Part shown: in pieces, positions 50,163 through 64,000 of the stretch
Layout: every line of letters starts with the position of its first letter
How positions within the stretch are numbered: the stretch's first letter is position 1
Source: Emiliania huxleyi CCMP1516
Lineage: Eukaryota > Haptophyta > Isochrysidales > Noelaerhabdaceae
Reading direction: 5' to 3'
Length of the DNA stretch: 64,000 bases
Assembly: GCF_000372725.1 (NCBI RefSeq)
Contig: NW_005200552.1
Coordinates: forward strand, 1 to 64,000
Position numbers and translations under genes: made by a program
Notes under the pieces: generated by a model
Told to the model about the DNA's origin: nothing
Seen by the model: the letters and a program-made list of their open reading frames with translations, nothing else
Databases searched by the model: none

Positions 50163-50833
50163 GTACCCCACCTTCACCCCTCCCATGATTTCTTTTTAGG
50201 GCCGAATACTTCGCAAGTTCGCTGCGATTCCTTGTGGCACTAGAGCCTGACTGTTCTTCACCTTACTACATACATACATACAGCGGGAGGAAAGCGGCGA
50301 GTCGCAATTCCAGGGGTCGTTGTGGCGGGCCACCCTGTCCAGAGAGGCATGGATGCCAATCTGGGGTCTCTCGACCGAGTCTATATGAGCCCTGGCCGCC
50401 TCCCGATCTTGGTGGTAAGGCCGCAGCCGAACAAGGCGACGGAGATGGCGCGGGAGAGTACGGGTGTTCCAGGGGATCACGACACGCACCGACCCTTCAC
50501 GAGCCGAAAGGCTGTGCCCGGGGAAGGCACAGTAATCCGGCACGTGTTGGGCGCCCCGTTCCGATGGTGGGGTAAATAGTGCCCTCTCGAACTGGGGCCG
50601 TGAGGCTGTGCACACACACACACACACATAATTTGCAAATATGTGAGAGGCCCTCTCGGTCGTGAAGGTACATGTATCGCTCTTGCTTCTTGTCTTTGCT
50701 AGAATTCTTTTTTGCCCAGTGTCGTGCGAGGGAGTTTTGTTGTAAAATTCTTTTTTTGCGCAGGCAAATACGTCGGGCGGCGCGAGAGCGAGCCGCGCCC
50801 TCGCCTCTGCGCTGCCAGTCACACGCTAGAGCG

Positions 50834-51595
50834 ATGCTGTCGGCCACCGCCGTCCCTCCCGTGCCTGGAGCACTGACCGCGTCCGAGGTGGTGGCCCGCG
50901 TTGGCGCCTCTGGCGTCGCGAGCATCATCGGCTTCGGCTCTCTCCTCTCCGAGCAGTCCGCGCAGTCCACTTGTCCGTCGGCGTCTCGGTTCCGGCTTGG
51001 CCGTGTGCGGGGCTGGAGGCGCGTCTTCGGCCACCCGGCTCACATCTTCTTCGCGCGAGGCATCGCGCGTCCCGACACACGCGAGATCGCCTCGCTCTGT
51101 GCGGAACCGAGCGAAGACGCTGCGAGCGGCTTTGTCGTCGCGGCGTTCGACGTTCCCGCCTCGGAGCTGCCTGCGCTGCTCGAGCGGGAGGAGGAGTTCA
51201 ACTTTGTGGAGGTCCCAATCTACCCGCTCGGAGGCGGCGCCTCCTCGCCGCCCGAGAGCACCGGCATCATGTGCACGCGCGCCACCGACGAGGAGGTGCT
51301 TGACAGGCGTGGCCACCGCGCAAAGTACGAGGCCGCCCTCTCGCCGCACTTCGGTTCCGTCACCGTCTGGGGGTGGGGCGCCGACTCGGGACTGCGGCCG
51401 TGCCCGGTCTACTGCCGCCACTGCGTGCTCGCGTCCCAAAAGCCCGGCGTGCCCAAGGAGGCGGCCGATTCGTTCCTCGACGAAACTCTGCTCGCCGACC
51501 GGCGCACGACGTTGCGGCAGTACCTGCAGGCGGACGGCGGCCACGTTATGCATACGCTGCCGCCTCCGGAGCTGAAAGCGAGGTACAACGGCTGA
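50834..51595 (+). CDS. Gamma-glutamylcyclotransferase-like (ChaC/AIG2 fold) protein
   Basis: 253 residues from ATGCTGTCGGCC. The GGCT-like fold is indicated by SIIGFGSLLSEQSAQ (the YGSL-type phosphate loop), FRLGRVRGWRRVF, and LLEREEEFNFVEVPIY, whose Glu pair is in the place of the catalytic acid of the family. The C-terminal ~80 residues include CPVYCRHCVLASQKPG and FLDETLLADRRTTLRQYL, typical of a plant/algal branch. It probably acts on gamma-glutamyl compounds in glutathione turnover, but the activity of this branch is not known to me. In-frame sequence upstream of the ATG is not coding-like. Intronless. Confidence 0.65.
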   Translation: MLSATAVPPVPGALTASEVVARVGASGVASIIGFGSLLSEQSAQSTCPSASRFRLGRVRGWRRVFGHPAHIFFARGIARPDTREIASLCAEPSEDAASGFVVAAFDVPASELPALLEREEEFNFVEVPIYPLGGGASSPPESTGIMCTRATDEEVLDRRGHRAKYEAALSPHFGSVTVWGWGADSGLRPCPVYCRHCVLASQKPGVPKEAADSFLDETLLADRRTTLRQYLQADGGHVMHTLPPPELKARYNG

Positions 51596-51609
51596 GTGGG
51601 TTCCGTGCA

Positions 51610-51830
51610 CAGTGCCGGCGATCTTCGACAGCGCTTCGCTGGCATGCAGCTCTTTGCGCCTGAAGCTCGCCCCGCCCTCACTGGCCTTGTCACTTGTGAG
51701 CTGCGTCTTCATGAATGTGTGATGTGTGAGAGCGATGCTCTGCTTGGCGGCTGCCGGGGGCACACTGTGGGACGATGGGCGTGAGATAAAACCACGCTCC
51801 ACCTCCAGCGCTTGACCTTGTGTGACTCCA
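51610..51830 (+). repeat. Dispersed repeat shared with 14690-14945
   Basis: TTCGACAGCGCTTCG, GGCATGCAGCTCTTTGCG, GGCTGCCGGGGGCACACTGT and ATAAAACCACGCT occur in the same order at 14690-14945. No coding capacity seen. Confidence 0.7.
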
Positions 51831-52129
51831 TAAAAAAATGAAGGGGCGACCACATGCACACATCGGCCCTGCAGGATCCTCTTTCTGTCGTATTGCAATA
51901 ATATCAACACTGATCTGCTTCATTGCTGACCGTGCCGAGCTCCTCTACCGCGCGTCCGCGCCCCCCCCTCCTCCGACCCCCCAGGCTAGATGGAGTAGTC
52001 AGATGTAGATTCTGCCCCACACAGCCCCTTACCCCTTCACCCTCGCCTCGCTGCTTGGTGTTTCTGAACATGTAGTCGTCCACGCTGTGGGGGTTGTGTG
52101 TGGGTCCTGTGTGTCTGGGAGGGAGGGAG

Positions 52130-52255
52130 TGGCAGTGGGGTGCAGGTTGCTCACCCACGGCACCGGGCCGGTGCTTGCACTTTGAATGCCGTGGGGCTCC
52201 TGCTCGTGTCCCGGGCGTGGAGATGCGAGGGTCGCCCCCCCTTGCCCCACCAGTT
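52130..52255 (-). mobile_element. Family 1 introner-like element, end-truncated
   Basis: CCGGGCCGGTGCTTGCACTT, TGAATGCCGTGGGGCTCCTG, GTGGAGATGCGAGGGTCGCC and CCTTGCCCCACCAG. The terminal ACACACGAGG/TTACC part is missing; instead TTTTATGATG follows. It lies directly before the pseudogene at 52270. Confidence 0.65.
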
Positions 52256-52269
52256 TTATGATGTATCTT

Positions 52270-53266
52270 ATTCCGGGGCCCGTGTGCGGGGGGCTCTCAT
52301 CGACATTGTCGACGTGGAGGACGAAGGCGACTGGCAGGTCGTGCGAAACTTCGCGGCGGCGCACGGCCAGCTCGAGGCCCTTAACGTCTTCCTCGAGTAC
52401 GCGAAGGGCGCGGTGCAGCACGCCGAGGACCTCGTGGGGCCCGAGAGCCTCGAAGGGATCGTGCGGGAAACGAAGAGGAAGCTGCTCCGTTTCGAAGGGC
52501 GGCCGGACCTTGCGGCACTAGCGATGCAACTGGCACGGCTGGTGCTACCGCACGTCGGCCTGGAGGGCAGGCCGGTCGGCGTCACAAGAGGCGACGGCAG
52601 CGTTGCGGGGGTCAGCCTGATCGTAACCTTGCCAGGGGCGGAGCGACAGCCGTCCCACTTGGACGCGAACGTCGAAGATGTCTGGCCACGGGGCACACAT
52701 CCCTCAACACCCACGTCACGAACGTCGCCCGCGCCTTCGGCGCCTCGGCAAAGGTCATGGAGGTGAGGCTCGGCTGCAGGGACCCGACGCGAGCGCACGA
52801 TCCGGACACCAACCCGTACCAGCGGGGCGACGGCGTCTTCGGCAACTATGCAGAGTCGGCGCGCGCCGTGGTGTACGACGGCACGTGCGTCACCGCGGTG
52901 CACCATGACAAGCTGCGCCCGCTGGCGAGCGGCAAGCGCCTAGCCACCGACTACGCCGAGGCGACGAAGCGGAAGGCCAAGGCAGCGGCGTGCGACGCCA
53001 AAAACTGCGACTTTATGACATGGGCGGCGAGCACGCGTGGCGGCATCGGGCACGAGGCGGCGACGTGGTTCAACACCAACTTCGACATCAAGGCCGCTAA
53101 GGCGTCCTCCGACAGCGAACGATGGCGGGTCAGTAGCGAGCGCAAACGCTTCCTGCAAGTGCACTCGGCCATCGTCGCGAGGCGCAACGCCGCCATCTTC
53201 GACTACAACGCGTGGCCGAAGATGGGCGGCGAGATGCCGCGGGCGCCTCGGGAGCAGTATGAATAG
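52270..53266 (+). pseudogene. Frameshifted gene, unrecognised (possibly mobile-element-derived)
   Basis: One frame runs from about 52270 (GALIDIVDVEDEGDWQVVRN) to about 52675 (SHLDANVED). The continuation (CLATGHTSLNTHVTNVARAF and on to REQYE at 53266) is in another frame. The change near 52675 has neither a GT/GC-AG pair nor a duplication, so a small indel is the likely cause. The C-terminal part (HEAATWFNTNFDIKAAKASS) is Lys/Arg-rich and ends in a basic tail. I do not recognise a domain. The 5' end is missing. A relation to a retroelement ORF is a guess. Confidence 0.45.
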
Positions 53267-54198
53267 GGACGGGCGAGGGAGGAGGGGCGCTAACCACGGG
53301 CGACTACGAGTCGAAGGTTCGAGGACGACTACTCGCCGCCTGGGTCGCTTGGGGCGCGCGGCTCCGTCGAGGACCGGGCGCGCTCCTTACCCGGCGCGGC
53401 GTAGGTCTCACTCTGACGTATAGAGGGGAGGCACGGACAACAGCCCAATCCATCAATTCCACTCATCTTCCGGTGCTTGGCCCCGTGCAACGGCGGTCCG
53501 GCAGGCTGCCCCCAAGGCCCCCCGGGCCGCTGCGGGTTTGGGAGTTATGCTTAGGCACAGCTTCGGCGATGGCAGCCCCTCTCTGGGGTGTTGCATAGGC
53601 GGGGAGTCTCCCCCGCTGGTCTCCTCCTTCCCATTTTTTCTTTTCTTTTGAGAGCAGGACGCCGGGTTTGTCTTGTATGTGCATGTCGGGCCTGGGTGTG
53701 TGTGAGGGGCAGAGGGGCGGGAGCGTGCGGGGCAGAGGCCCAACGTCGGGCGGCTTGTCGGGGTCCGGAGCATTCGAGGGGGGAACGAGGAGGGGAGAAT
53801 GGGCGGTCGGCGTCGGGGTAGCAGGCTGCAGGGCGTACGGGGTAGCCGTCACTTTCCTGCCTCACAAGGGCGGGGCTGTCCCGGAAAGTGAGAAACGCCG
53901 GGCAGCGTGGCGCACTACTGAACCCTCCCATACGTGCTTGTGCTTCCCCCTTCGCTGTCCCATCTCCTCATCTCTTTCCCGCCTGGGCGGGGCGGTGGGC
54001 GGGCGCGCGGTGCGGCGCGGCGTGTGCGTGTGTGCGACTGCAACGAAGGACCGCTCGCAGAGGACCATTGGGTTTGTACTATTAACAACGAAGGCGCTCT
54101 CAAAAAGACAACCTTCAGCCTCTCCTCGTTCGAGGTTTCGTTTTTCTGGAGAGCTCTGAGAGCTCTCGCCGCTCACCAGCCTCTGCCGCACGCCCTCG
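53267..54198. other. Intergenic; no gene recognised
   Basis: GC-rich, with a segment around 53990-54060 (GGGCGGTGGGCGGG, GTGTGTGCGACTGCAACGAAGGACC) that resembles about 16930-17000 (CGACAAAGGACC). Both lie upstream of an ATG on the plus strand, so a shared promoter-type block is possible. I see no other feature. Confidence 0.35.
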
Positions 54199-54501
54199 AT
54201 GGAGACGCCCGCGAATGACCGGCCCCCGCGCACGGCTGTCGTCACGATCGTTGCCATCGTCCTCCTCGTTGCGTTGTTTGTGGCGCCTTTCCGAGTGATT
54301 GAGGCCGTTGCGCTGTTTGAGGAGAGGGAGAGGGAGAACGCGCCGAGCCTGACGACGACGACCCGTTCCTTTGTATTCACGACCGACCACCCGCACATCG
54401 ACCACATCGCGCATTCGCATGGTGAGGAGCAGTGGCGCGCGGCGGTCAATCCGGAGAGCTATGATGAGTGGGACCCCGATACATACGATGCTTCGCCATG
54501 A
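54199..54501 (+). CDS. Small single-pass membrane protein, unknown
   Basis: 100 residues from ATGGAGACG. Residues ~12-32 (AVVTIVAIVLLVALFVAPF) form one transmembrane helix after a short N-terminus. The rest is hydrophilic, with RERENAP, a His cluster (DHPHIDHIAHSHGEE) and an acidic end (YDEWDPDTYDASP). Good codon usage and a clean stop. The His/Asp-rich tail might bind metal. Family not recognised. Single exon. Confidence 0.5.
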   Translation: METPANDRPPRTAVVTIVAIVLLVALFVAPFRVIEAVALFEERERENAPSLTTTTRSFVFTTDHPHIDHIAHSHGEEQWRAAVNPESYDEWDPDTYDASP

Positions 54502-55388
54502 TAGCGGAGAGATATCTAGATAAGGCACCTTTCGCGGCTGTATCGGTGATGTCTGTGCAGCGTGCATGTTGTACGTACAGAAAGTAGTTCAACCAGAACA
54601 ACTCTCACAGCCGACAGAGGCACGACGGCGTGGGGTGCGTGTCCCTGTCCGTGGACAACGGACCAGCAGCGTGCCACGCGCGCATATTTCGTTGGAGAGA
54701 GATCAGGGAGGAACGGGTTACTGATTTGCATGTGCTTCACCTTCAGCACTGAGGATCTTCTCGCTCATGCTTGGGCGTTTTGCCGATCATCGCCTAACCA
54801 TAACGCTGCAAAGGTTAGCATAGACAGTAAGAAATGCCTCACACGTCAGGGGAGCTGAGGGGCTAGACAGAACTCAGAAGGGTTGAGGACCTCCTCTGCT
54901 TGATTGAGCTGGACCTCTGTTGAGGATCACACGTTCACACTTACGTTCACCACCGAACTGAGTGGCTCTGGCCATGCGTCTTGAGCGGCCTCACCACGAG
55001 TGATATGGGTCGCGACTGTCGTCTGCGGGTGGCTGGCCTCGCAGGCAGGGCGATGGGAGCGGATGGAACGGACCTTCACAAGGTACGGCGGGGGCGTGCC
55101 AGTACTCCACCATTTGGTTTGGCGTACCCTAGACGGTACCGAAGGAAGGAGCTGAATAAGCTCGGCTCAGTTTCTGAAAGGGGTTATCTCTGAGCGTACA
55201 GGTTCCGGTTGTTTGGGCAAACAATCTATACTAACCAGTGGTCTATTCTATACTATTCTATACTAATCCGTTACAGAGTCTCAGCGGGTCGTCGCCCAGC
55301 TTGATAGATAGATAGATAGATAGAAAGTCAGGCTCGAGCTCTCTCTTTTACGCGCACGGGGCCTTGTTTTTCTCTTTTTCGGCCCGCC
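54502..55388. other. Intergenic; no gene recognised
   Basis: Lower GC than average. A (GATA)n run lies at 55304-55324 and adjoins a weak copy of the tetranucleotide-tailed repeat. CTATACTATTCTATACTA repeats occur near 55245. Confidence 0.4.
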
Positions 55389-55568
55389 ATGGTGCCTTCT
55401 AAGTCATCAATCGATAATTTGTCTCTGGACGCGATCCCCCTCACAGAAAGGGCTCCTCCAGCGTTCCCGATATTCCCCGAGGCGCAGCAGGCGCTGTCTG
55501 CTCGCGGTCTGTGCGGGCCGCTCGTCCTCCTCGCCGTGTACATTGATAAAGATATCTCAAACTTCAAA
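55389..55568 (+). CDS. Possible first exon (60 codons)
   Basis: ATGGTGCCTTCT opens a frame that ends exactly at a canonical donor AAA|GTGAGA. It includes GPLVLLAVYIDKDISNFK. It could be the 5' exon of the glycosyltransferase-like gene that follows on the same strand, but the joining acceptor was not found. Confidence 0.3.
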
Positions 55569-55746
55569 GTGAGAACGGCGCGAAGGATCGAGTTGACTAT
55601 CGTCACACAACGAACACGCGCGCGGCACCCCCACCGACTCTACCTCCGACCCCAGGGCCTAGGCGGCCCGCCATGAAATCTAGCCGTGTGTGCTGGCGTC
55701 CGGGTCCCAGCGGGTTTTCACGTAACAAGTACACACGCACGCGAGA

Positions 55747-57060
55747 GTGTCGCCTCCCCGGCGAGAGGCTACAACAACCTGGGTCCAGGACGGCTGCCGT
55801 GGCCTGTTCAGCTGCGGCGGAGACGGACTGGCGCAGCAGTGCTACTTTCCAGACACAAACAGCTCGCGCCGCGCCTACTGCGACTGCAACCGCGATGAGG
55901 GAGAGCGGCCGAGCACGTGCTGGCGCGAGCCAACCGCACACGACCGCTGCACGTCAAAGCTGCGCGGCACGCTCTGGGCTCAGAGACCCCGGGTGGGTCG
56001 AGGAGGTGGCAGGGCGTCTCCAAACCGTGCGGCTGTCTGCCTGGTCGGGCACGCCCGCACGTTTGCGAGCTGTGCGGTCCATCGCTCGATCAAGAGGCAC
56101 TTGCTGGACGCGCTGGGACGCGGCGCGACAGACCTGTTTGCGTTACTAGTGCTCGAGGATGCTGGCACTAAGCTGCAGGACGTAAGGCAGGTCTTCAACG
56201 TGGCGCCGACGACGCCGCTGCTGGCCGCCGCACGCGCATTGTCCGTCCTGCTGCCGCGCGCGGTGGAGCTTTGGCACCACGGGCCGGTGCCGATTCGGAA
56301 CTCAGGATGCAAGACCTTGGGCGCGCTACATGTGACGGCGATGGCAGCCACAGCTCTAGATGCGGGATGAGATGAGGGATGACGGAGCAGGACACTCCCT
56401 CCTTGACCCTGTCCCGTAGGCTGTTCGTGCCGTCGCGCAGTTCCAAAAGATGAGTCGGCGCGCAGTACCTCTGCCCCTCGGGCGGCTACACGCCTGCTGC
56501 ATTCCCGCCACTCGCATCGGTTGCCTTCTATAATCACTCTGCCACCTGCCAAACGGTTGTTCGTGAGCTATCTGTGAGACGTCCATGTGGTGTGGCCTTA
56601 GGTGCATGGACCTGGTGGAAACGGCCGAGGCGGCGGACGGCGCGCGGTACGGAAGGGGCGATCGAATACCGGACCCAGCGTGTAGACAGAGCACCTTGAC
56701 GCGATGCAATGAATAGGTACGGCTGGGTGATCCGAACCCGCCCCGACCTGATTTGGCTGCACAACCACCCGCCGTTATCGAGTCGGTCTCCCCACGACCC
56801 CAAGGCTCGTTTTTGCCTGGTATCGAGGGTCTACCCCGTGCCCTCCCATTACCGCTGTAGCGCGAAACTTAGGCGGCCCTCTTTCCATGGCGCAACGAGG
56901 ACATGCACTTCGCGCTACCTCGCATGGTGGCTACCAGCGCCTTCCGCATGTACGAGAGGCGCCCTAGCTGCTCGCCTCGGGCCTCGCACTTTAGGGACCG
57001 TCCGGCACATGCTGTGCCTAGACCCGTAGGTATTTGCGCTGCCCTGAGGACGACCTTTTC
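55747..57060 (+). pseudogene. Glycosyltransferase-like gene, fragmented
   Basis: Pieces in correct order on the plus strand: a Cys-rich secreted-type segment (DGCRGLFSCGG, CYFPDTNSSRR, CDCNRD) at 55780-55930; AVCLVGHARTFASC with SIKRHLLDALGRGATDLFAL at 56030-56150; AVRAVAQFQKMSRR at 56414-56455; CMDLVETAEAADGAR at 56609-56655; YGWVIRTRPDLIWLHN at 56715-56765; NEDMHFALPRM and FRMYERR at 56895-56965. The VGHxRTF and R(T)RPDLxW motifs recall algal proteins of a glycosyltransferase type. The spacers may be introns, but frames and ends do not all agree, so I list it as a probable pseudogene or an unresolved multi-exon gene. Confidence 0.45.
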
Positions 57061-57819
57061 GTGCGGGAGCAATCCAAAAATAGCGAGGGCCTCCTCCTCG
57101 GTAGCGTTCGCGATGCTCTCGAGAGGATGGGCAAAGGGGCGGCGGCCAGACCTCCCCTTCGTACTTCCGGGGCGCCCAAGAGGGTGCCCTGACGACTCTG
57201 GCTAGCCCGTGTTGTGGAGACGCTGCTCAATGCTCTTTGCCGTGAATAGATGATGGACTCGAACCAGATCCGCAACCAGCTCCGCAACCAGATCCGCGGC
57301 GCGCATCCCCGCCTTCCCCACAACGCCTTTGTGGTTGCGCGGTCCGGCATAGATGCTGAAGTGTGGGCCCTGCATCGGCCAGTGTCCCCGACATGGTTTC
57401 CGTGACAATTCCCTAGCACCCAACGTCACCCGACTGAACCGCGATAGGCCCGCCGCGCTCGAGTCGCTCGAGGGCGCTGCGCTACCCTGCACGCCCAAGG
57501 CGCCAGCCATGGGCAGAGGCGTGGCGCAGCCGGCTCGCCGCGATTGGCCGCCCGCCTCGCAATGCAATCCTGCGGTCGCCAACCCACCGTTGCCGAATGC
57601 GACCGCAAAGCTGGAGTTTGCGGCGGCGGCGCGGCGATGGGCCGAGCTCCTCGCGCCCGTCTCGGCCAGACGGTTGCGCGACTTTGGGGTGGACTGCTGA
57701 ACATGTGAATCCCGAAAATGGGCGGTGCCAGGACACGCACACAGCCACAGTGTGTGTCCGTTTCATATTTGTTTATACTCACTCCTCTCCGACATGCAGC
57801 CACTCGCCTCTCACAGCGG

Positions 57820-58404
57820 CTACAGCTCCGGCGGCCCTGTTGCCGGCCGCCTCAGCCTCGCCCACCACAGCCGTGGCACCGCTGCGTCTCTGTGCAGCGG
57901 GTCGCCGCGCCGGCGCAGCGCCGCCAGCACCCGCCTCAGCAGCCCCACGCGCATCGCCCGCCTCGCCGCCTCCTCGTCGCCAGCCAGCGGAGAAGCATCG
58001 CTCGCGTGGATGAGGAGGTAGTCCGCGGCGTGCAGCGTCAGCCCAAGCTGCTCCACGTCGTCCGCACGCATGAGCGACCAGCTCAACCGCTGGCGGTTGC
58101 CCACCGCCTCTGCCCGTGGGTCGCAGCCGCGGTACCCAAGCTCGGCCATCAGGCTGTCGAAGCCTCGCCGCTGGATGCGTAGAGCCAAGCGCATGGCGGC
58201 GTCGGAGCCGAGGGCGAAGCCCGACGACGGTAGCGGCACGCAGATCTCACAGCTCGCAGCGCCACGAGAGAGAAGCGAGTCGGCGACGGCGAGCGAGAGC
58301 GCCGGAGCGACGCCAGAGAGGACGACACAGCGCGCGCCAAGGAGTGGGATACTGGCGTCGAGCACGGAAGCGGAGTGGAGGACGAGGAGGTAGAGAGGGA
58401 GCAT
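57820..58404 (-). CDS. Unrecognised 194-residue protein with hydrophobic N-terminus
   Basis: ATG at 58404, MLPLYLLVLHSASVLDASIP looks like a signal peptide or short anchor. Then LGARCVVLSGVAPALSLAVA, RLALRIQRRGFDSLMAELGY and LGLTLHAADYLLIHASD, Ala/Leu/Arg-rich. Codon usage is consistent with coding on this strand. No domain identified. The interval 57060-57819 upstream on the other strand holds only weak ORFs. Confidence 0.45.
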   Translation of the reverse strand: MLPLYLLVLHSASVLDASIPLLGARCVVLSGVAPALSLAVADSLLSRGAASCEICVPLPSSGFALGSDAAMRLALRIQRRGFDSLMAELGYRGCDPRAEAVGNRQRLSWSLMRADDVEQLGLTLHAADYLLIHASDASPLAGDEEAARRAMRVGLLRRVLAALRRRGDPLHRDAAVPRLWWARLRRPATGPPEL

Positions 58405-58535
58405 GCAGACGGGGGCGGCGGCTTATCTCAGGCGGCCGACGGCCTGGCAGCATGAGAAGGAGATAGTAAAAAGAAACACGGTCCGGGCTGGTTGGGCTTC
58501 AGCAGGTCAATCGACCCACCCGGGGCCACTGTGCC

Positions 58536-63360
<4,825 letters not shown>

Positions 63361-64000
63361 CTGGTGCTGGGCTGGCGCATGGCGGGCTGCGTGAGGGGCC
63401 GATGGCCTGCGGACTGGCGCGTGGCGGTCTCTCGACCTGTCGGACACACTGGCTCGGAGCCGGCCAGAGATCCCTGGCAACGGCCATCGCGACGTCCGCT
63501 GAGTGGAAGGTGGAATGGAACCCCAAGCCCATGAACCATGTGTCTGTCTCTCCATGTTTCCGAGAGGTTTTCAGACAGGTAAGGTTTATCTCTGAGTGGC
63601 AGCATGGGAGTGGCCAAATTTTCTTTTACGATTTGCCTCCTCAACCCGTCGCTTGCTGGCCCCCCTGGCCCCCCGCTGTCCCACGAGCCGTTGCCGGCGC
63701 TTTCGCACGAACCTAGTGCTCAGTTCCGTCTTCGTTCCTCCCCCTCCCTCCAGTAGGTAGGCCGTCCCTCGCTGACGGGAAGAGGCTCGACGAGCCATCG
63801 GCGACATCCCTGCGAGCTCCTGGCCCCCCAAAAGGTCGCACCGGCCCGTGGCTCCGCCGTCGGCTCCGCCGCGAGCGGCGACGGTGAGGCCGCCGGGGCT
63901 CGCCTATACCGGCTAGTGTGGAGCTCTCAGTGTGGTCGCGTGTTTACTAGTGATGCTGCACTAGGCGGCCCGTTTTTTAGCAAAAAGCAGATACCTCATC
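63361..64000. other. Intergenic to window end; dispersed repeat
   Basis: No gene seen. 63915-64000 (GTGGAGCTCTCAGTGTGG, CTAGGCGGCCCG, AGCAAAAAGCAGATACC) repeats 5371-5455 and continues beyond the window. Confidence 0.55.

Noticed and set aside
52270-53266. Reverse transcriptase or RNase H assignment
   Set aside because: The C-terminal composition recalls retroelement proteins, but no catalytic motif such as YxDD could be found.

Overview
The window looks like nuclear DNA of a GC-rich unicellular alga. A haptophyte is my best guess; a pelagophyte or dinoflagellate relative is possible. This is inferred from eukaryotic genes (mitochondrial frataxin, an ADCK1-type ABC1 kinase, a NIPA Mg transporter, F-box/RCC1 proteins, SPPP-type proline-rich membrane proteins), very high GC at third codon positions, random gene orientation, long CA/TG microsatellites, and very many short introns that often start with GC. 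There is no bacterial operon, CRISPR array, rRNA or recognisable tRNA.

Layout. 0.8-1.3 kb (+): frataxin. 1.5-3.5 kb (-): a four-exon protein with a Pol-beta-like helix-hairpin-helix domain and a PARP-like zinc finger. 5.5-8.4 kb (-): a NIPA-type transporter and a TauD-type dioxygenase. 8.7-9.9 kb (-): first copy of a broken gene whose inverted second copy lies at 33-34.1 kb. 10-12.2 kb (+): a coiled-coil/polytopic membrane protein. 12.7-13.5 kb (+): pieces of an ACT-domain gene. 15.4-16.8 kb (-) and 36.3-37.7 kb (+): two F-box/RCC1 paralogues, the second without a visible start. 17.9-19.8 kb (-): a polytopic protein. 20.8-28.9 kb (+): two membrane proteins sharing a 21-residue GAERMVR repeat, flanking an ABC1 kinase. 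29.3-30.3 kb (-): an alpha/beta hydrolase. 31.4-32.6 kb (-): a second TauD-like dioxygenase. 34.6-35.8 kb: a large fold-back repeat. 39-44.6 kb (-): a 19-exon FAD-dependent dehydrogenase of the COG2509 type. 45.2-48 kb (+): a secretory polytopic protein followed by an ADP-ribosyltransferase domain. 48.7-49.7 kb (-): uridine kinase. 50.8-51.6 kb (+): a gamma-glutamylcyclotransferase-like protein. 52.3-53.3 kb (+): a frameshifted pseudogene. 55.4-57.1 kb (+): a degenerate glycosyltransferase-like gene. 57.8-58.4 kb (-): an unrecognised ORF. 58.5-63.4 kb (+): an eight-exon SANT/MBD-like nuclear protein.

The main result is the intron system. In nearly every multi-exon gene the intron lies between two copies of a short exon sequence (about 7-25 bp). 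The right copy is the retained exon and the left copy supplies the 5' splice site, usually GC and less often GT, with AG at the 3' end. This is the signature of introners: mobile elements that become introns by using their target-site duplication as a splice site. At least five unrelated kinds of filling are present: a ~165-bp element with GGTAAG repeats and CACACACGAGGTGG; a ~150-210-bp element with CCAACCAGCGCTCGAG; and tandem arrays with 10-11-bp units (GAGATTACCC, GGGGAGATAT, CCTAGAAGGTT, CGAGGTACAKY). Removing these introns by hand gave phase-consistent coding sequences of 459 codons (HhH gene), 861 codons (COG2509 gene) and 1275 codons (nuclear gene), and removed an apparent stop codon from the TauD gene. 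These models were made by eye, with no alignment or transcript data.
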